DNA from: Euryarchaeota archaeon UBA202
Lineage (GTDB): Archaea > Thermoplasmatota > E2 > UBA202
Direction: 5' to 3'
Length of the DNA stretch: 29,389 bases
NCBI GenBank assembly: GCA_002502685.1
Contig: DAQA01000042.1
Coordinates: 1-29,389 of the forward strand
Shown here: piece by piece, positions 8,423 through 15,915 of the stretch
Layout: each line of letters opens with the position of its first letter
Position numbering within the stretch: position 1 is the first letter of the stretch
Translations under genes and position numbers: made by a program
The notes under the pieces: model-generated
Databases searched by the model: none
What the model was told of the DNA's origin: nothing
The model's input: only the letters and a program-made list of their open reading frames with translations

Positions 8423-8572
8423 TTACCCCTCAATCTTTTTTAATTTCCGTCGATAGTCACCATATTTATCCTCGGGAGAAAAACGTGCAGGAACAGGATT
8501 AACTGTTTTTTTTTTACACACGGGACACGAATCCGCTAGGCTATACAGGTCACAGGAGTGACAATACCTCAT
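8423..8572 (-). CDS. nop10: H/ACA ribonucleoprotein subunit Nop10
   Basis: A 49-aa protein starting MRYCHSCDLYSL and ending YRRKLKKIEG. It has the Nop10 zinc site CxxC...CPVC (Cys4, Cys7, Cys16, Cys19) and the family motif (T)VNPVPARFSPEDKYGDYR. Nop10 bridges Cbf5 and the guide RNA in the box H/ACA complex that makes pseudouridine in rRNA. Its ATG overlaps the aIF2-alpha stop by 4 nt (ATGA), and it is followed 2 nt later by the PAC2 gene. Adjacency to aIF2-alpha, S27e and L44e is the standard archaeal arrangement, which makes the call secure despite the small size. Confidence 0.95.
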   Translation of the reverse strand: MRYCHSCDLYSLADSCPVCKKKTVNPVPARFSPEDKYGDYRRKLKKIEG

Positions 8573-9348
8573 TTCATCTCCCGAATAAAGTCTCCCTCCC
8601 CACCCAGTTTGGATATATGGGCTATTGCCCTATCTGCACCCTCCTTTAATTCCTTTTCAGCAGTTTTATAATCATCAGCCTGGACTGATATGGTGTAAAG
8701 GGGCGCAGAATAATATTTTACTTTTACCTCAAGATCCTGATCATTTTTTTCTACTTTTTGTAAGGCCTCAATAATATGTTTTATCCCCTCTTTTTGGGGG
8801 GTAAACAATTTCAGGAAACCTTTCACATTGACAAAGGGAACAGAAATGTTTTCCTTTGCAATGCCAATAAATGCGGGTATCCAGCCACCTGTAAATCCAT
8901 CATCCGTTAATACCTCGGGATCCGTTGTTACCTCTTCAAATGCCCTAAAAAGTGTTCCATACTTTTTTTTCAACTCTTCCCCGATCTGATGAATTTTTTT
9001 CAGGGATATATTACCGCTCTTTGCCACCATCTCCAAGAGTTTTTCTGCCTTCTGCTCATTTTTCCACTGTTGTATCTTCTCTCTTCTTTGATGGTCATTA
9101 ACTCGTTTCAAAGAAAGATCAATATGGCTTTTTGACGGATCGATATCGATCACTTGGCAAACAACCCGCTGTTTTTCCCGGACATAATTTCTTATATTTT
9201 TAACCCAGCCGGTTGCCACTTCCTTGATATGGAGAAACCCTTCCTTATTGGGATATTCCTCTAGGGTTATGAATGCACCAAATCCTTTGGCTTTATTAAC
9301 CGTTCCCACGACAAGTTCGCCTTTGTCTGGAAAGTCTTTTACCGGCAT
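8569..9348 (-). CDS. eif2a: Translation initiation factor aIF2 subunit alpha
   Basis: 259 aa, the usual length for the archaeal alpha subunit. Residues about 10-85 form an S1 RNA-binding domain (GELVVGTVNKAKGFGAF, then EGFLHIKEV, then DLSLKRV). A helical middle domain follows (about 90-170), and then an alpha-beta C-terminal domain (about 180-255) that binds the gamma subunit. The heterotrimer delivers Met-tRNAi to the small ribosomal subunit. A GGAG site is placed 8 nt before the ATG. The gene lies between S27e (3 nt upstream) and Nop10 (4-nt overlap). Confidence 0.95.
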   Translation of the reverse strand: MPVKDFPDKGELVVGTVNKAKGFGAFITLEEYPNKEGFLHIKEVATGWVKNIRNYVREKQRVVCQVIDIDPSKSHIDLSLKRVNDHQRREKIQQWKNEQKAEKLLEMVAKSGNISLKKIHQIGEELKKKYGTLFRAFEEVTTDPEVLTDDGFTGGWIPAFIGIAKENISVPFVNVKGFLKLFTPQKEGIKHIIEALQKVEKNDQDLEVKVKYYSAPLYTISVQADDYKTAEKELKEGADRAIAHISKLGGEGDFIREMK

Positions 9349-9351
9349 TGT

Positions 9352-9522
9352 TTACTCCAGCTCACTGACGATTTCTCCTTTAAAATCAGCCTTTCCACCG
9401 GTTGGATCAGAGAGTTTCCCACCGCATACTTGACAAAAGACAGGGGTACTTGCTTTACTAAAAACTATCTGGATATTCTCGCAATCCGGGCATTTAACCT
9501 TTAAAAATTTATTTTTTCTCAT
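9352..9522 (-). CDS. rps27e: Ribosomal protein S27e
   Basis: A 56-aa protein beginning MRKNKFLKVKCPDC. It has the S27e zinc ribbon CPDC (Cys11, Cys14) with CQVC (Cys30, Cys33), and the family segment following it, GGKLSDPTGGKA. It is part of the archaeal 30S subunit. Start ATG at 9522, five nucleotides after the L44e stop; stop TAA three nucleotides before the aIF2-alpha ATG. Confidence 0.95.
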   Translation of the reverse strand: MRKNKFLKVKCPDCENIQIVFSKASTPVFCQVCGGKLSDPTGGKADFKGEIVSELE

Positions 9523-9527
9523 GATTC

Positions 9528-9806
9528 CTATTCTTTAAATTCAAATTTTTTCGCTCGTAAACATTTTTTTTGATGATATTTACCACACTTTCCACATTTA
9601 TAACGTAAATAGACACGACGGGTAGGTTTTTCCCGTCCCTCTGGCTTTGGCCGGGGGTATCCACGATATCCTCTAAGTACCCGCCGAAATCTTCTTTGAC
9701 CAAGTTTTAACTCTGATGCTTTATGTTTTTTAACCCGTTCGATACTATGAGTGGTATGTTGTTTACAGTGTGTACAGTAGGTTTTGATTTTTCGTGGCCT
9801 AATCAT
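9528..9806 (-). CDS. rpl44e: Ribosomal protein L44e
   Basis: 92 aa, the normal length. Zinc ligands are visible as CTHC (Cys11, Cys14) and CGKC (Cys71, Cys74). The basic central part (KLGQRRFRRVLRGYRGYPRP) and KPTRRVYLRYKC are diagnostic of the L44e/L42 family, which sits near the E site of the large subunit. It is the first gene of the operon L44e-S27e-aIF2-alpha-Nop10-PAC2. The ATG at 9806 is about 25 bp from a TATA box, so the mRNA is probably leaderless. Confidence 0.96.
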   Translation of the reverse strand: MIRPRKIKTYCTHCKQHTTHSIERVKKHKASELKLGQRRFRRVLRGYRGYPRPKPEGREKPTRRVYLRYKCGKCGKYHQKKCLRAKKFEFKE

Positions 9807-9826
9807 CTGCCTGTAATGATATACCC

Positions 9827-9836
9827 TATATAAAAA
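9827..9836 (-). promoter_or_regulatory. TATA box of the L44e operon
   Basis: The minus strand reads TTTTTATATA, centred about 25 bp upstream of the A of the L44e ATG. With the archaeal spacing of 25-27 bp this puts the transcript start at or within a base or two of the start codon. Confidence 0.6.
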
Positions 9837-9925
9837 TAATGGGTCTTTATATTTGAAGATACAGAGAAAAATGAGTGTTTATCAATGAGGCGAGAAGTGA
9901 ATCTTTTTTACAATCTTTTTTTTTG

Positions 9926-10627
9926 TTACTTCCACACCGAGTCGATATCCAAACCGAAATCATCTCCCTCGGATGGAGTCTTCTGTTTTTTCTTTTTCTG
10001 CTTATTTTCTTCTATCATCACCAGCAGGCCATCAAGTTTTTTTTCCAGTGACCAATTCTTACCCGATAACAAAAGTGTCCCCCGTGTTCTCTCAATAAGC
10101 TGTCGTGCCACGTCCTGTTTTTTTTTGATGGGGACAAAGCCTGATGGGTAATCAAACCTCATGAGTACACTATAAATTTGTTCCATTTTTTCAAAAATCT
10201 CTTCTGCTCTCTCCATTTCACCCATCTTGATAAGATCCAAAATGTTCCTCCGTAGTTCCCCTACCACATCCCCCAGACCCAAAAGATAGGATGAATAGCT
10301 GACATCTAATTTTTCAGGGGTAGGAAGTTGTTCACCCTGTAATATGGCCAACAGGCAGCAGCCTTCCACTAATTCTTGTGATGCATGTTCCACATAGCCT
10401 GCCATTGAAAGATCCGGGTAATCCTCGAGGATATTTTTTAATTCCTTATTTAATGTGCATGCCTGGGTAATCTCCTTCTCACTTATCTTTTCTCCATGCA
10501 TTCCCACAATGGCTTTTCTGCAGACACGTATAATTTCTCGACATTTTTTGATTGCTTTTTCCCGAAGATTGTCCTTTTCATCAAGTTTTTTCTCTATTTT
10601 TTTTACGATTGCTTCCAGATTCTTCAT
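9926..10627 (-). CDS. Translin/TRAX family protein (possible endoribonuclease)
   Basis: 233 aa and almost wholly helical. It matches the archaeal translin/TRAX family: GYVEHASQELVEGCCLL with a Glu-Leu-Val-Glu pair, and YLLGLGDVVGELRR, the most conserved family motif. The acidic residues Glu-x-x-Glu and Asp-x-x-x-Glu in these two motifs correspond to the metal-binding catalytic residues known for eukaryotic TRAX in C3PO, so an active RNase is plausible. In archaea such proteins assemble into hollow oligomers. The C-terminal ~40 residues are a Lys-rich low-complexity tail. It lies 119 nt downstream of the L44e start on the same strand, so it is a separate upstream unit. Confidence 0.88.
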   Translation of the reverse strand: MKNLEAIVKKIEKKLDEKDNLREKAIKKCREIIRVCRKAIVGMHGEKISEKEITQACTLNKELKNILEDYPDLSMAGYVEHASQELVEGCCLLAILQGEQLPTPEKLDVSYSSYLLGLGDVVGELRRNILDLIKMGEMERAEEIFEKMEQIYSVLMRFDYPSGFVPIKKKQDVARQLIERTRGTLLLSGKNWSLEKKLDGLLVMIEENKQKKKKQKTPSEGDDFGLDIDSVWK

Positions 10628-10792
10628 TTTATGGGAAATAAGGCAACAAATTATAAAGTTGCCTATCCACTCACTATCACTTCTTTACCCGTAATCTACG
10701 TTTTTAGAGGGGGGAATAGTTCATTATCAAGGCCATTCTATTTTTTTATGGTATCCCTATTTTGTGTTGCAAAAACTCTATTTTTGGGAAAT

Positions 10793-10802
10793 ACATATAA
10801 AA
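10793..10802 (+). promoter_or_regulatory. TATA box fixing the leaderless start of the deacetylase gene
   Basis: ACATATAAAA is centred 26-27 bp before the GTG at 10824. A transcript starting there would begin at the GTG itself, which argues against a longer frame opening at 10764. Confidence 0.6.
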
Positions 10803-10823
10803 AAAGATGCCTCATTACCCTCT

Positions 10824-11816
10824 GTGACAGCAATCGTTTATTCCAAGGATTTTCTTATCCACAATAATCCATCCCACCCCGAAAACGCCCAGAGATTAAT
10901 TGCGATACAGGGCTATCTTGAAGAAACCTATTTTTTTGATGATCTAAGTGTGATAGACCCGTTACCCTTAAAGGAAATAGATTTAGAAAAAGTACATAGC
11001 CTAGCCATGATTAATCAAGTTAAAAATGGAGATGGATGGATTGATCCTGATACCTATGTCGTTCCCCAGTCATATGATGTTGCATGCCTTGCTACTGGTG
11101 GTGTAGTTGAGGCTTGTCGATGTGTTGCAGAGGGGAAGGTTGACAATGCGTTTGCCCTTGTTCGTCCTCCGGGTCATCATGCTACATCGTCACGGTCAAT
11201 GGGTTTTTGTTTGTTTAATAATGTAGCATTGGCAGCTGATAGGTTGGCCAGGAAGGGATTTCGGGTCCTGGTTTTTGACCATGATCTGCATCATGGGAAT
11301 GGCACTTGCTCCATTTTTTATGATCGCAGTGATATCCTTTATGAATCCTTTCATCTTTTTCCCTATTTTCCGGGTACAGGAGCTGTGGACGAGATTGGCT
11401 ATGGCCAGGGAGAGGGTTTCACAGTGAATGCACCCCTCCCGTATGGAACTGGAAATCAAGGGGTTAGAAAAATTCTTGATGAAATTATGTTGCCCATTGC
11501 AGAACAGTTTCGTCCTGATATGATTTTATTTTCCTCTGGTTTTGATTCTCATCATGCCGATCCTTTGGGTGGTTTATCTCTTACTATTGATTTTTTTGGG
11601 GAAATGGTGAGATGTTTCAGGGATATACAGGATAAAATAGTGTGTAGCCTGGAGGGCGGCTATGATCTTGATAGTTTGAAAAAAGCAGTTGCGGTACAGA
11701 TTGGCGAGTTGAACAATACACCCCTACAGATTAGGGATGAAACCCGGGAAACAGGTGATGTAATTCCAGTGATAAATCAATTAAAAGATACACTACAGAC
11801 TTATTGGTCACTCTAA
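10824..11816 (+). CDS. Histone deacetylase / acetylpolyamine amidohydrolase family protein
   Basis: 330 aa from the GTG at 10824; the frame extends upstream to a GTG at 10764, but the family N-terminus (AIVYSKDFLIHNNPSHPENAQRL) and the TATA spacing favour 10824. Active-site motifs are complete: RPPGHHA (charge-relay His-His), FDHDLHHGNGT with the zinc ligands Asp-x-His, SSGFDSHHADPLGG with the third zinc ligand Asp, and SLEGGYDLDSL near the end. These are zinc-dependent amidohydrolases that deacetylate protein lysines or acetylpolyamines. Sequence alone does not show which substrate applies here. It stands alone on the plus strand. Confidence 0.92.
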   Translation: MTAIVYSKDFLIHNNPSHPENAQRLIAIQGYLEETYFFDDLSVIDPLPLKEIDLEKVHSLAMINQVKNGDGWIDPDTYVVPQSYDVACLATGGVVEACRCVAEGKVDNAFALVRPPGHHATSSRSMGFCLFNNVALAADRLARKGFRVLVFDHDLHHGNGTCSIFYDRSDILYESFHLFPYFPGTGAVDEIGYGQGEGFTVNAPLPYGTGNQGVRKILDEIMLPIAEQFRPDMILFSSGFDSHHADPLGGLSLTIDFFGEMVRCFRDIQDKIVCSLEGGYDLDSLKKAVAVQIGELNNTPLQIRDETRETGDVIPVINQLKDTLQTYWSL

Positions 11817-11898
11817 AATTGGTTACTCTAAATATTTTCGGGGAAAAATGACCCTGTTAGATGAATAATAAAGATATATAAGGCATGATAATGCTAAA

Positions 11899-11908
11899 TT
11901 TTTTTTTT
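11899..11908 (+). terminator. T-tract terminator after the deacetylase gene
   Basis: A run of ten T residues about 83 nt after the deacetylase stop and before the promoter of the next gene. Oligo-T tracts are the main intrinsic terminators in archaea. Confidence 0.4.
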
Positions 11909-11974
11909 ATTATCCAAGAAAATTTATACTAGTATTTTTATATCCGTTTTTATCACCCTTACGGGATGTGATTT

Positions 11975-12328
11975 ATGGAAAATGGAAAACAAAAAAAATT
12001 GCGTGAGTATAAAAGGGAATATAAGATTTATCGTCATCATGCCTGGGCAGGACTGGGTTTGTTGACCGTTTTTTTAGCCACACGATATTTTTATCCACAT
12101 TTACCCTCTTGGTTTTTCTTCTCTATTTTAACGGCATTAATTGTGTATATTTTAATTGGTTTAATAGGGACCTACAGGTATAGAACCGGTCTTAGTGTTC
12201 AGGAAGAGACATCCCAAAGGAACCAGTGTTCATTTCCTGCATCCCTTGAGGAAAAAAAAGAAAAAGATAGGGCCAAGGTAGAAAAGAAACGACTGAAGGC
12301 AGAAGTTAAAAAAATAAAGAAAAAATAA
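11975..12328 (+). CDS. Small membrane protein with two transmembrane helices and a charged tail
   Basis: 117 aa. A basic N-terminus (about 1-22) is followed by two hydrophobic helices at about 25-42 and 46-66, then a soluble C-terminus. The final ~30 residues are almost only Lys, Glu, Ala and Arg and likely form a helix or coiled coil facing the cytosol. The start ATG follows GATGTGATT, a fair match to the archaeal ribosome site, and TTTTTATATCC near 11935 could be its TATA box. I do not recognise a family. Convergent with radB, 27 nt apart. Confidence 0.65.
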   Translation: MENGKQKKLREYKREYKIYRHHAWAGLGLLTVFLATRYFYPHLPSWFFFSILTALIVYILIGLIGTYRYRTGLSVQEETSQRNQCSFPASLEEKKEKDRAKVEKKRLKAEVKKIKKK

Positions 12329-12355
12329 AAATAGCCTGCTTGGCAATTTATTTTA

Positions 12356-13018
12356 TTATTCTAATCCCTGGGCAGTTATGAAAAACCGTACTTTTTCTTT
12401 TGTTTTATAGCACGGGTGTTTCATGACAATTGCCTCCCGTGCCTCGCTCCCCCGTGTATTTGCGTATTCTTGTTTTTTTAATTGTATAATTGTTTTTGCC
12501 AGAGGTGATATAATTCGATTGGCGAAGGGTTTTACTCCTGTTTCATTTTGGTAAACCTGGCCTGTTAAAATGATGGGGATCTGGTATTTTTTGGCGGCAA
12601 GTTGCAAGGTTACCATCTGGCGGGTAAGTGACCGATTTGCAGCATCTTTATTGCTGCTTAACTGAAGCCGATAGAATTTATTGACTGTGTCAATCACCAG
12701 CAATCCACATCTAATCTTGAGGGCCTTATCAATAATTTTTTCCTGTTCTTCTAGATTTTCAGGAGAAAAAAATAATATGTTTTCAAGAGGTTTTTTATTA
12801 TTTTTTTTACAAATCTGCCGCAGTCTTTCTTGTGAAACACCTTCAGAAGTTATATACACTATTTTTTTTTCTTTTGAAGCATTAGTACAGGAGGCTAGAA
12901 TACAGATATTTGTTTTTCCTGTCCCCGGTTCACCATAGATTAAAGTAATTATCCCTGGTTTTAATCCCCCTCCAAGAATGGTATCGAGTGTGGTGCATCC
13001 CACGGGTACTTTTTTCAT
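12356..13018 (-). CDS. radB: DNA repair and recombination protein RadB
   Basis: 220 aa, the typical RadB length: a RecA-fold core without the N-terminal HhH domain of RadA. Walker A is GEPGTGKT (about 30-37) and Walker B is LLVIDT (about 105-110). The N-terminal pattern TTLDTILGGGLKPGIITLIYG is characteristic. A later conserved part, IILTGQVYQ, is the RecA-fold strand that senses nucleotide. RadB is a euryarchaeal RadA paralogue that modulates homologous recombination. No operon partner is visible: 207 nt separate it from the nitroreductase gene. Confidence 0.93.
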   Translation of the reverse strand: MKKVPVGCTTLDTILGGGLKPGIITLIYGEPGTGKTNICILASCTNASKEKKIVYITSEGVSQERLRQICKKNNKKPLENILFFSPENLEEQEKIIDKALKIRCGLLVIDTVNKFYRLQLSSNKDAANRSLTRQMVTLQLAAKKYQIPIILTGQVYQNETGVKPFANRIISPLAKTIIQLKKQEYANTRGSEAREAIVMKHPCYKTKEKVRFFITAQGLE

Positions 13019-13225
13019 TATCTATCCCTAGAAACTAGCCAATAAAATAAAAACATTTTGCCCATTTGCACCTTACCCCTCTCTAGGATTACCTACCAAT
13101 AGCCAGGCTCCTAGAAAACTATCTGCCCTCTGGGTATTGTGTCTATCTACATCTTCTTTACTTAGATAAGAGTAATTCCCTAAAAAAAATTGTTTCTGTT
13201 GTCTATTGCGAATAACTGTTTCCAT

Positions 13226-13768
13226 TTACCATTTTTCATAATGGGTTATTTTGGCTATATCTTTTCTTTGGTTACTAGAGGTAATCATTTTTATTGCTTT
13301 TTCCTTAAATGTAGTGGTCTTGGCAGGATAGCCAACTGGTGTTAATGCAATTACTCGTATATACTGGGGTATATCCAATATATCTTTTATCTTCTGTTCA
13401 TTAAAGCTACCAATCCAGCAGGTTCCCACTCCCATATCTGTTGCCACTAAAACAAGATATTCCAATGCTATTGCTACATCCACAAGAAAATAATCCATGC
13501 CATCACGACTGTCGCTTTTCTTTGGGTTGCCGCAAGCCACAATCAGGACTGGTGTATTTTTTATCCAGCGGTTAATAAACGTGGTCCTGGAGAGGGCATC
13601 CAGTGTCTTTTTCTCTTTAATGACAAGAAAATGCCAGCATTGTTTATTTTCCCATGATGGAGACAAGCGGGCACAGTGCAGCATCCTCTCTATTTTATCA
13701 TCCTCTATATCATCTGATGCATAGCTACGGGTGCTTTTACGCAGTTTTATGACATCCATAAATTCCAT
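13226..13768 (-). CDS. Nitroreductase family FMN protein
   Basis: 180 aa. The N-terminal R-K-S-T-R-S-Y motif binds the FMN phosphate, followed by a LSPSWENKQCWHFLVI segment (normally PS..N.QPW.F). Later, DVAIALEYLVLVATDMGVGTCWIGSF is the conserved helix plus GxGTCWIG signature. These are homodimeric flavin enzymes reducing nitro compounds, quinones or enones with NAD(P)H. The physiological substrate cannot be read from the sequence. Single gene, apparently with its own promoter. Confidence 0.9.
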   Translation of the reverse strand: MEFMDVIKLRKSTRSYASDDIEDDKIERMLHCARLSPSWENKQCWHFLVIKEKKTLDALSRTTFINRWIKNTPVLIVACGNPKKSDSRDGMDYFLVDVAIALEYLVLVATDMGVGTCWIGSFNEQKIKDILDIPQYIRVIALTPVGYPAKTTTFKEKAIKMITSSNQRKDIAKITHYEKW

Positions 13769-14258
13769 CAGTAATCCTCTTCCTATTCCAGAAACATGTT
13801 TTACCTCTAAAAAAGTATTTGTTTTACCCTAACCCATCAGTATTATCTATTATCCCGTTTTTCCCATCTTTTCCACTATTTTTTTTAGGTTTATGTCTCT
13901 TCTTCTTTTTGCGCAACCTATTATGTATCTATAGATCCCTGGAATCATTATCGTATTACCCTGGTCTATCTTTGCCTTGTTTGTTTGATATTTGTGCCAG
14001 AATACTTATAGCATACATGGGGCCATGACTATCCTTGAGAGGAATGGGTTACAAGGAGGAGATTTCCTATTCTTCTCCTTCTTTTAGCTCTTTCATCTAT
14101 GTAGTTTATTTATTTTTTATTTCTTATTCTTTGGTATTATCCTCTGTTATTTTTTTTGTATTGATCCTTAGGAACCATGAATATGTTGTATCCCCCAGTA
14201 TCTTTTTTTAAGAAGATTTAAAATAACACTTCCATATTTCTCTAGCTATGGAGATATT
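13769..14258. other. Intergenic region, 490 nt, no gene seen
   Basis: T-rich on the plus strand. A plus-strand open stretch at 13819-14028 would encode a Phe/Leu/Cys-rich peptide with no ribosome site, and I take it as chance. AAGGAGGAGA at 14053 and TCTTCTCCTT at 14071 form a 10-bp hairpin with one G-U pair followed by CTTTTAG. Its role is unknown; it may end a transcript or be a small RNA. Confidence 0.5.
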
Positions 14259-14453
14259 ATGCCCATAGTTCATGTACATATCTGGGAGGGAATGGATAAA
14301 AAAAAGGTGGCAACCATCATTCGCAGGATAACAGGTGTCTTTGTTGAAGTGGGTATCCCTGAACATGCCGTTGAGGTACTTGTCCATGAAGTACCCAAGT
14401 CGCATTGGGGGGTTGGTGGAGGACCCGCTTCAGAGAAATTAAAAGAATGGTAG
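14259..14453 (+). CDS. 4-oxalocrotonate tautomerase family protein
   Basis: 64 aa, the normal size for 4-OT monomers. Pro2 becomes the N-terminal catalytic proline after Met removal (MPIVHVHIWEGMDKKK). The central pattern VGIPEHAVEVLVHEVPKSHWGVGG has the Trp-Gly-x-Gly-Gly end typical of the family. Members form hexamers of a beta-alpha-beta fold and tautomerise dienol or keto acids; the substrate here is unknown. The start ATG has a short GGAGA sequence upstream. Single gene. Confidence 0.88.
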   Translation: MPIVHVHIWEGMDKKKVATIIRRITGVFVEVGIPEHAVEVLVHEVPKSHWGVGGGPASEKLKEW

Positions 14454-14568
14454 AAGGATACAGGCCATTTGGATTGCAAAGAACAATATCCCCCTATGTG
14501 GTGAGGGGTTGAGTAATGTTTAAATAAATAATTGGATTATACTGGGTGTAAACAATATATAAAAAAAT

Positions 14569-14575
14569 AGGTGAC
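14569..14575 (+). promoter_or_regulatory. Shine-Dalgarno site of the lipoprotein gene
   Basis: AGGTGAC lies six nucleotides before the ATG at 14581 and matches the archaeal anti-SD complement AGGTGA. Two TATA-like boxes lie upstream, at 14518-14533 and 14553-14562. The first leaves room for this leader, and the second would start transcription inside the gene. Confidence 0.55.
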
Positions 14576-14580
14576 AAGCC

Positions 14581-15078
14581 ATGAACACAAAAATATTAAT
14601 AGGTATTATTGCAAGTATAGTCCTTGTGACTTTCTCGATTGGGTGTGTTGAGGAAGAATCCACAAATGGTGATCTTTCTATCTCAAATGTGGTATTTTGT
14701 TCAGAGCATCCCACGGGGTATCGCGAATACAAAGAACAGCCTGATGCCACATATAACCCAGGTGATATGGTGTGGATTTATATGAATATTAATAATAACT
14801 ACTATAATCCTAACAGTGATGGCACCAATGAGATATGGATAACAGAAAATCTCACACTTTTAGACTCCCAAGGTGAAATACTAATACCGAATCAGGAATT
14901 TCTAAATGAGCATCAAAACTATCCTGAGGATTTGAATCCAGAAAACCTCTGGATATATAACAATATACCGACATCAACAGATATTGATCCAGGATATTAT
15001 ACAGTTCAAATTGTTGTCAAGGACAAACTAGCAGGCGCAACAGCCACAGCCTCCAGCACCTTCCGAATAGTTCTATAA
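14581..15078 (+). CDS. Predicted secreted lipoprotein
   Basis: 165 aa. A signal peptide (about 1-21) ends in the lipobox-like FSIGC with Cys22, followed by an acidic linker (VEEESTNGD). The rest is predicted beta-rich: ISNVVFCSEHPTG, YNPGDMVWIYMNINN, ENLTLLDSQGEIL, then a C-terminal STDIDPGYYTVQIVVKDKL. It resembles a single Ig-like or CARDB-like extracellular domain, probably anchored to the cell membrane through the lipidated cysteine. No enzymatic motif. Function unknown; it has its own promoter and no co-directional partner. Confidence 0.75.
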   Translation: MNTKILIGIIASIVLVTFSIGCVEEESTNGDLSISNVVFCSEHPTGYREYKEQPDATYNPGDMVWIYMNINNNYYNPNSDGTNEIWITENLTLLDSQGEILIPNQEFLNEHQNYPEDLNPENLWIYNNIPTSTDIDPGYYTVQIVVKDKLAGATATASSTFRIVL

Positions 15079-15284
15079 GTTATACAGCCAGCATAATCCA
15101 TATTCTCAACCCCCTATATATTTTTCATATCACCTACTTAATAAAAGAAACAATACTCTTCCCCTGGCACACCGACCAAGAAAACCCCCAAGGGAAACTA
15201 CATCCCCCTTTGTACAGTTTTCACTAAAAAGTTAGTATCCCTGGCAATAATTACAGCACCCATTTTTTTAGTTAGGGATGCTCT

Positions 15285-15815
15285 TCATGATAGTTCTTCA
15301 TTTTTTTTCCTGGGAAGGATAACCCTGCCATTATCATCACCGATTTCAACAGCTTGATGTGCCACCTTCAACTTTCCCGTAAGTGCTGCAAGATATGCAT
15401 CCATCTCGTGTTCATTTCGTGGCTGAATACCAAATTCTTGTGCCATGAGTTTGTAATCCGGGGAGTACACCCCCAATATTTTTGCTGTGGCCGTAGGAAA
15501 CACCTCTATGACTTCATATCCTTGGGAGATAAAAATATCGGCCATTTTACCTCCCCGTCGTACAAGGGGTTTCATGGATGGTATTGTAGGGAGCAACGCA
15601 CCGTATTTCTTCAGATAACGATCCACTTCCCGTATCCTAATTTTTCCCTTAATCAAGGGAGCATCCAGGGCAATTAATTCGGGCATATGATCTTGAACAC
15701 CCTCAATAATATCCCTATCTGAGTACAAGGTGAAAAGGCATGTTTCTTGGTTAAGGCTACAGATACCCGTAGAATTTTTTTGTTTAGCAGCCAGATCGAC
15801 ACCCACAATGTTCAT
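15285..15815 (-). CDS. DUF429 family protein (RNase H-like fold)
   Basis: 176 aa. It begins with the diagnostic GVDLAAKQKNSTG strand, an RNase H-like acidic strand. Next come ELIALDAPL, REVDRYLKKYG, PSMKPLVRRG, then EVFPTATAKILG and a final NEHEMDAYLAALTGKL helix with conserved Asp. These match the DUF429 family, predicted to be a nuclease or nucleotide-binding enzyme of the RNase H superfamily, with no known function. It is divergent from the ATL-endonuclease V gene, with a 100-nt shared intergenic region. That pairing is compatible with a nucleic-acid repair role but proves nothing. Confidence 0.85.
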   Translation of the reverse strand: MNIVGVDLAAKQKNSTGICSLNQETCLFTLYSDRDIIEGVQDHMPELIALDAPLIKGKIRIREVDRYLKKYGALLPTIPSMKPLVRRGGKMADIFISQGYEVIEVFPTATAKILGVYSPDYKLMAQEFGIQPRNEHEMDAYLAALTGKLKVAHQAVEIGDDNGRVILPRKKNEELS

Positions 15816-15915
15816 GATATTTATTTTTCAATTATTAATAGGTATATACCTCCATATATATCTATAAACATAAATTTATTTTTTATATCTTTCTCTCTTA
15901 TTCCCCGGTATATCC

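Noticed and set aside
13819..14028. Plus-strand open frame of 69 codons
   Set aside because: Phe/Leu/Cys-rich low-complexity composition, no ribosome site and no promoter. Typical of a T-rich gap.
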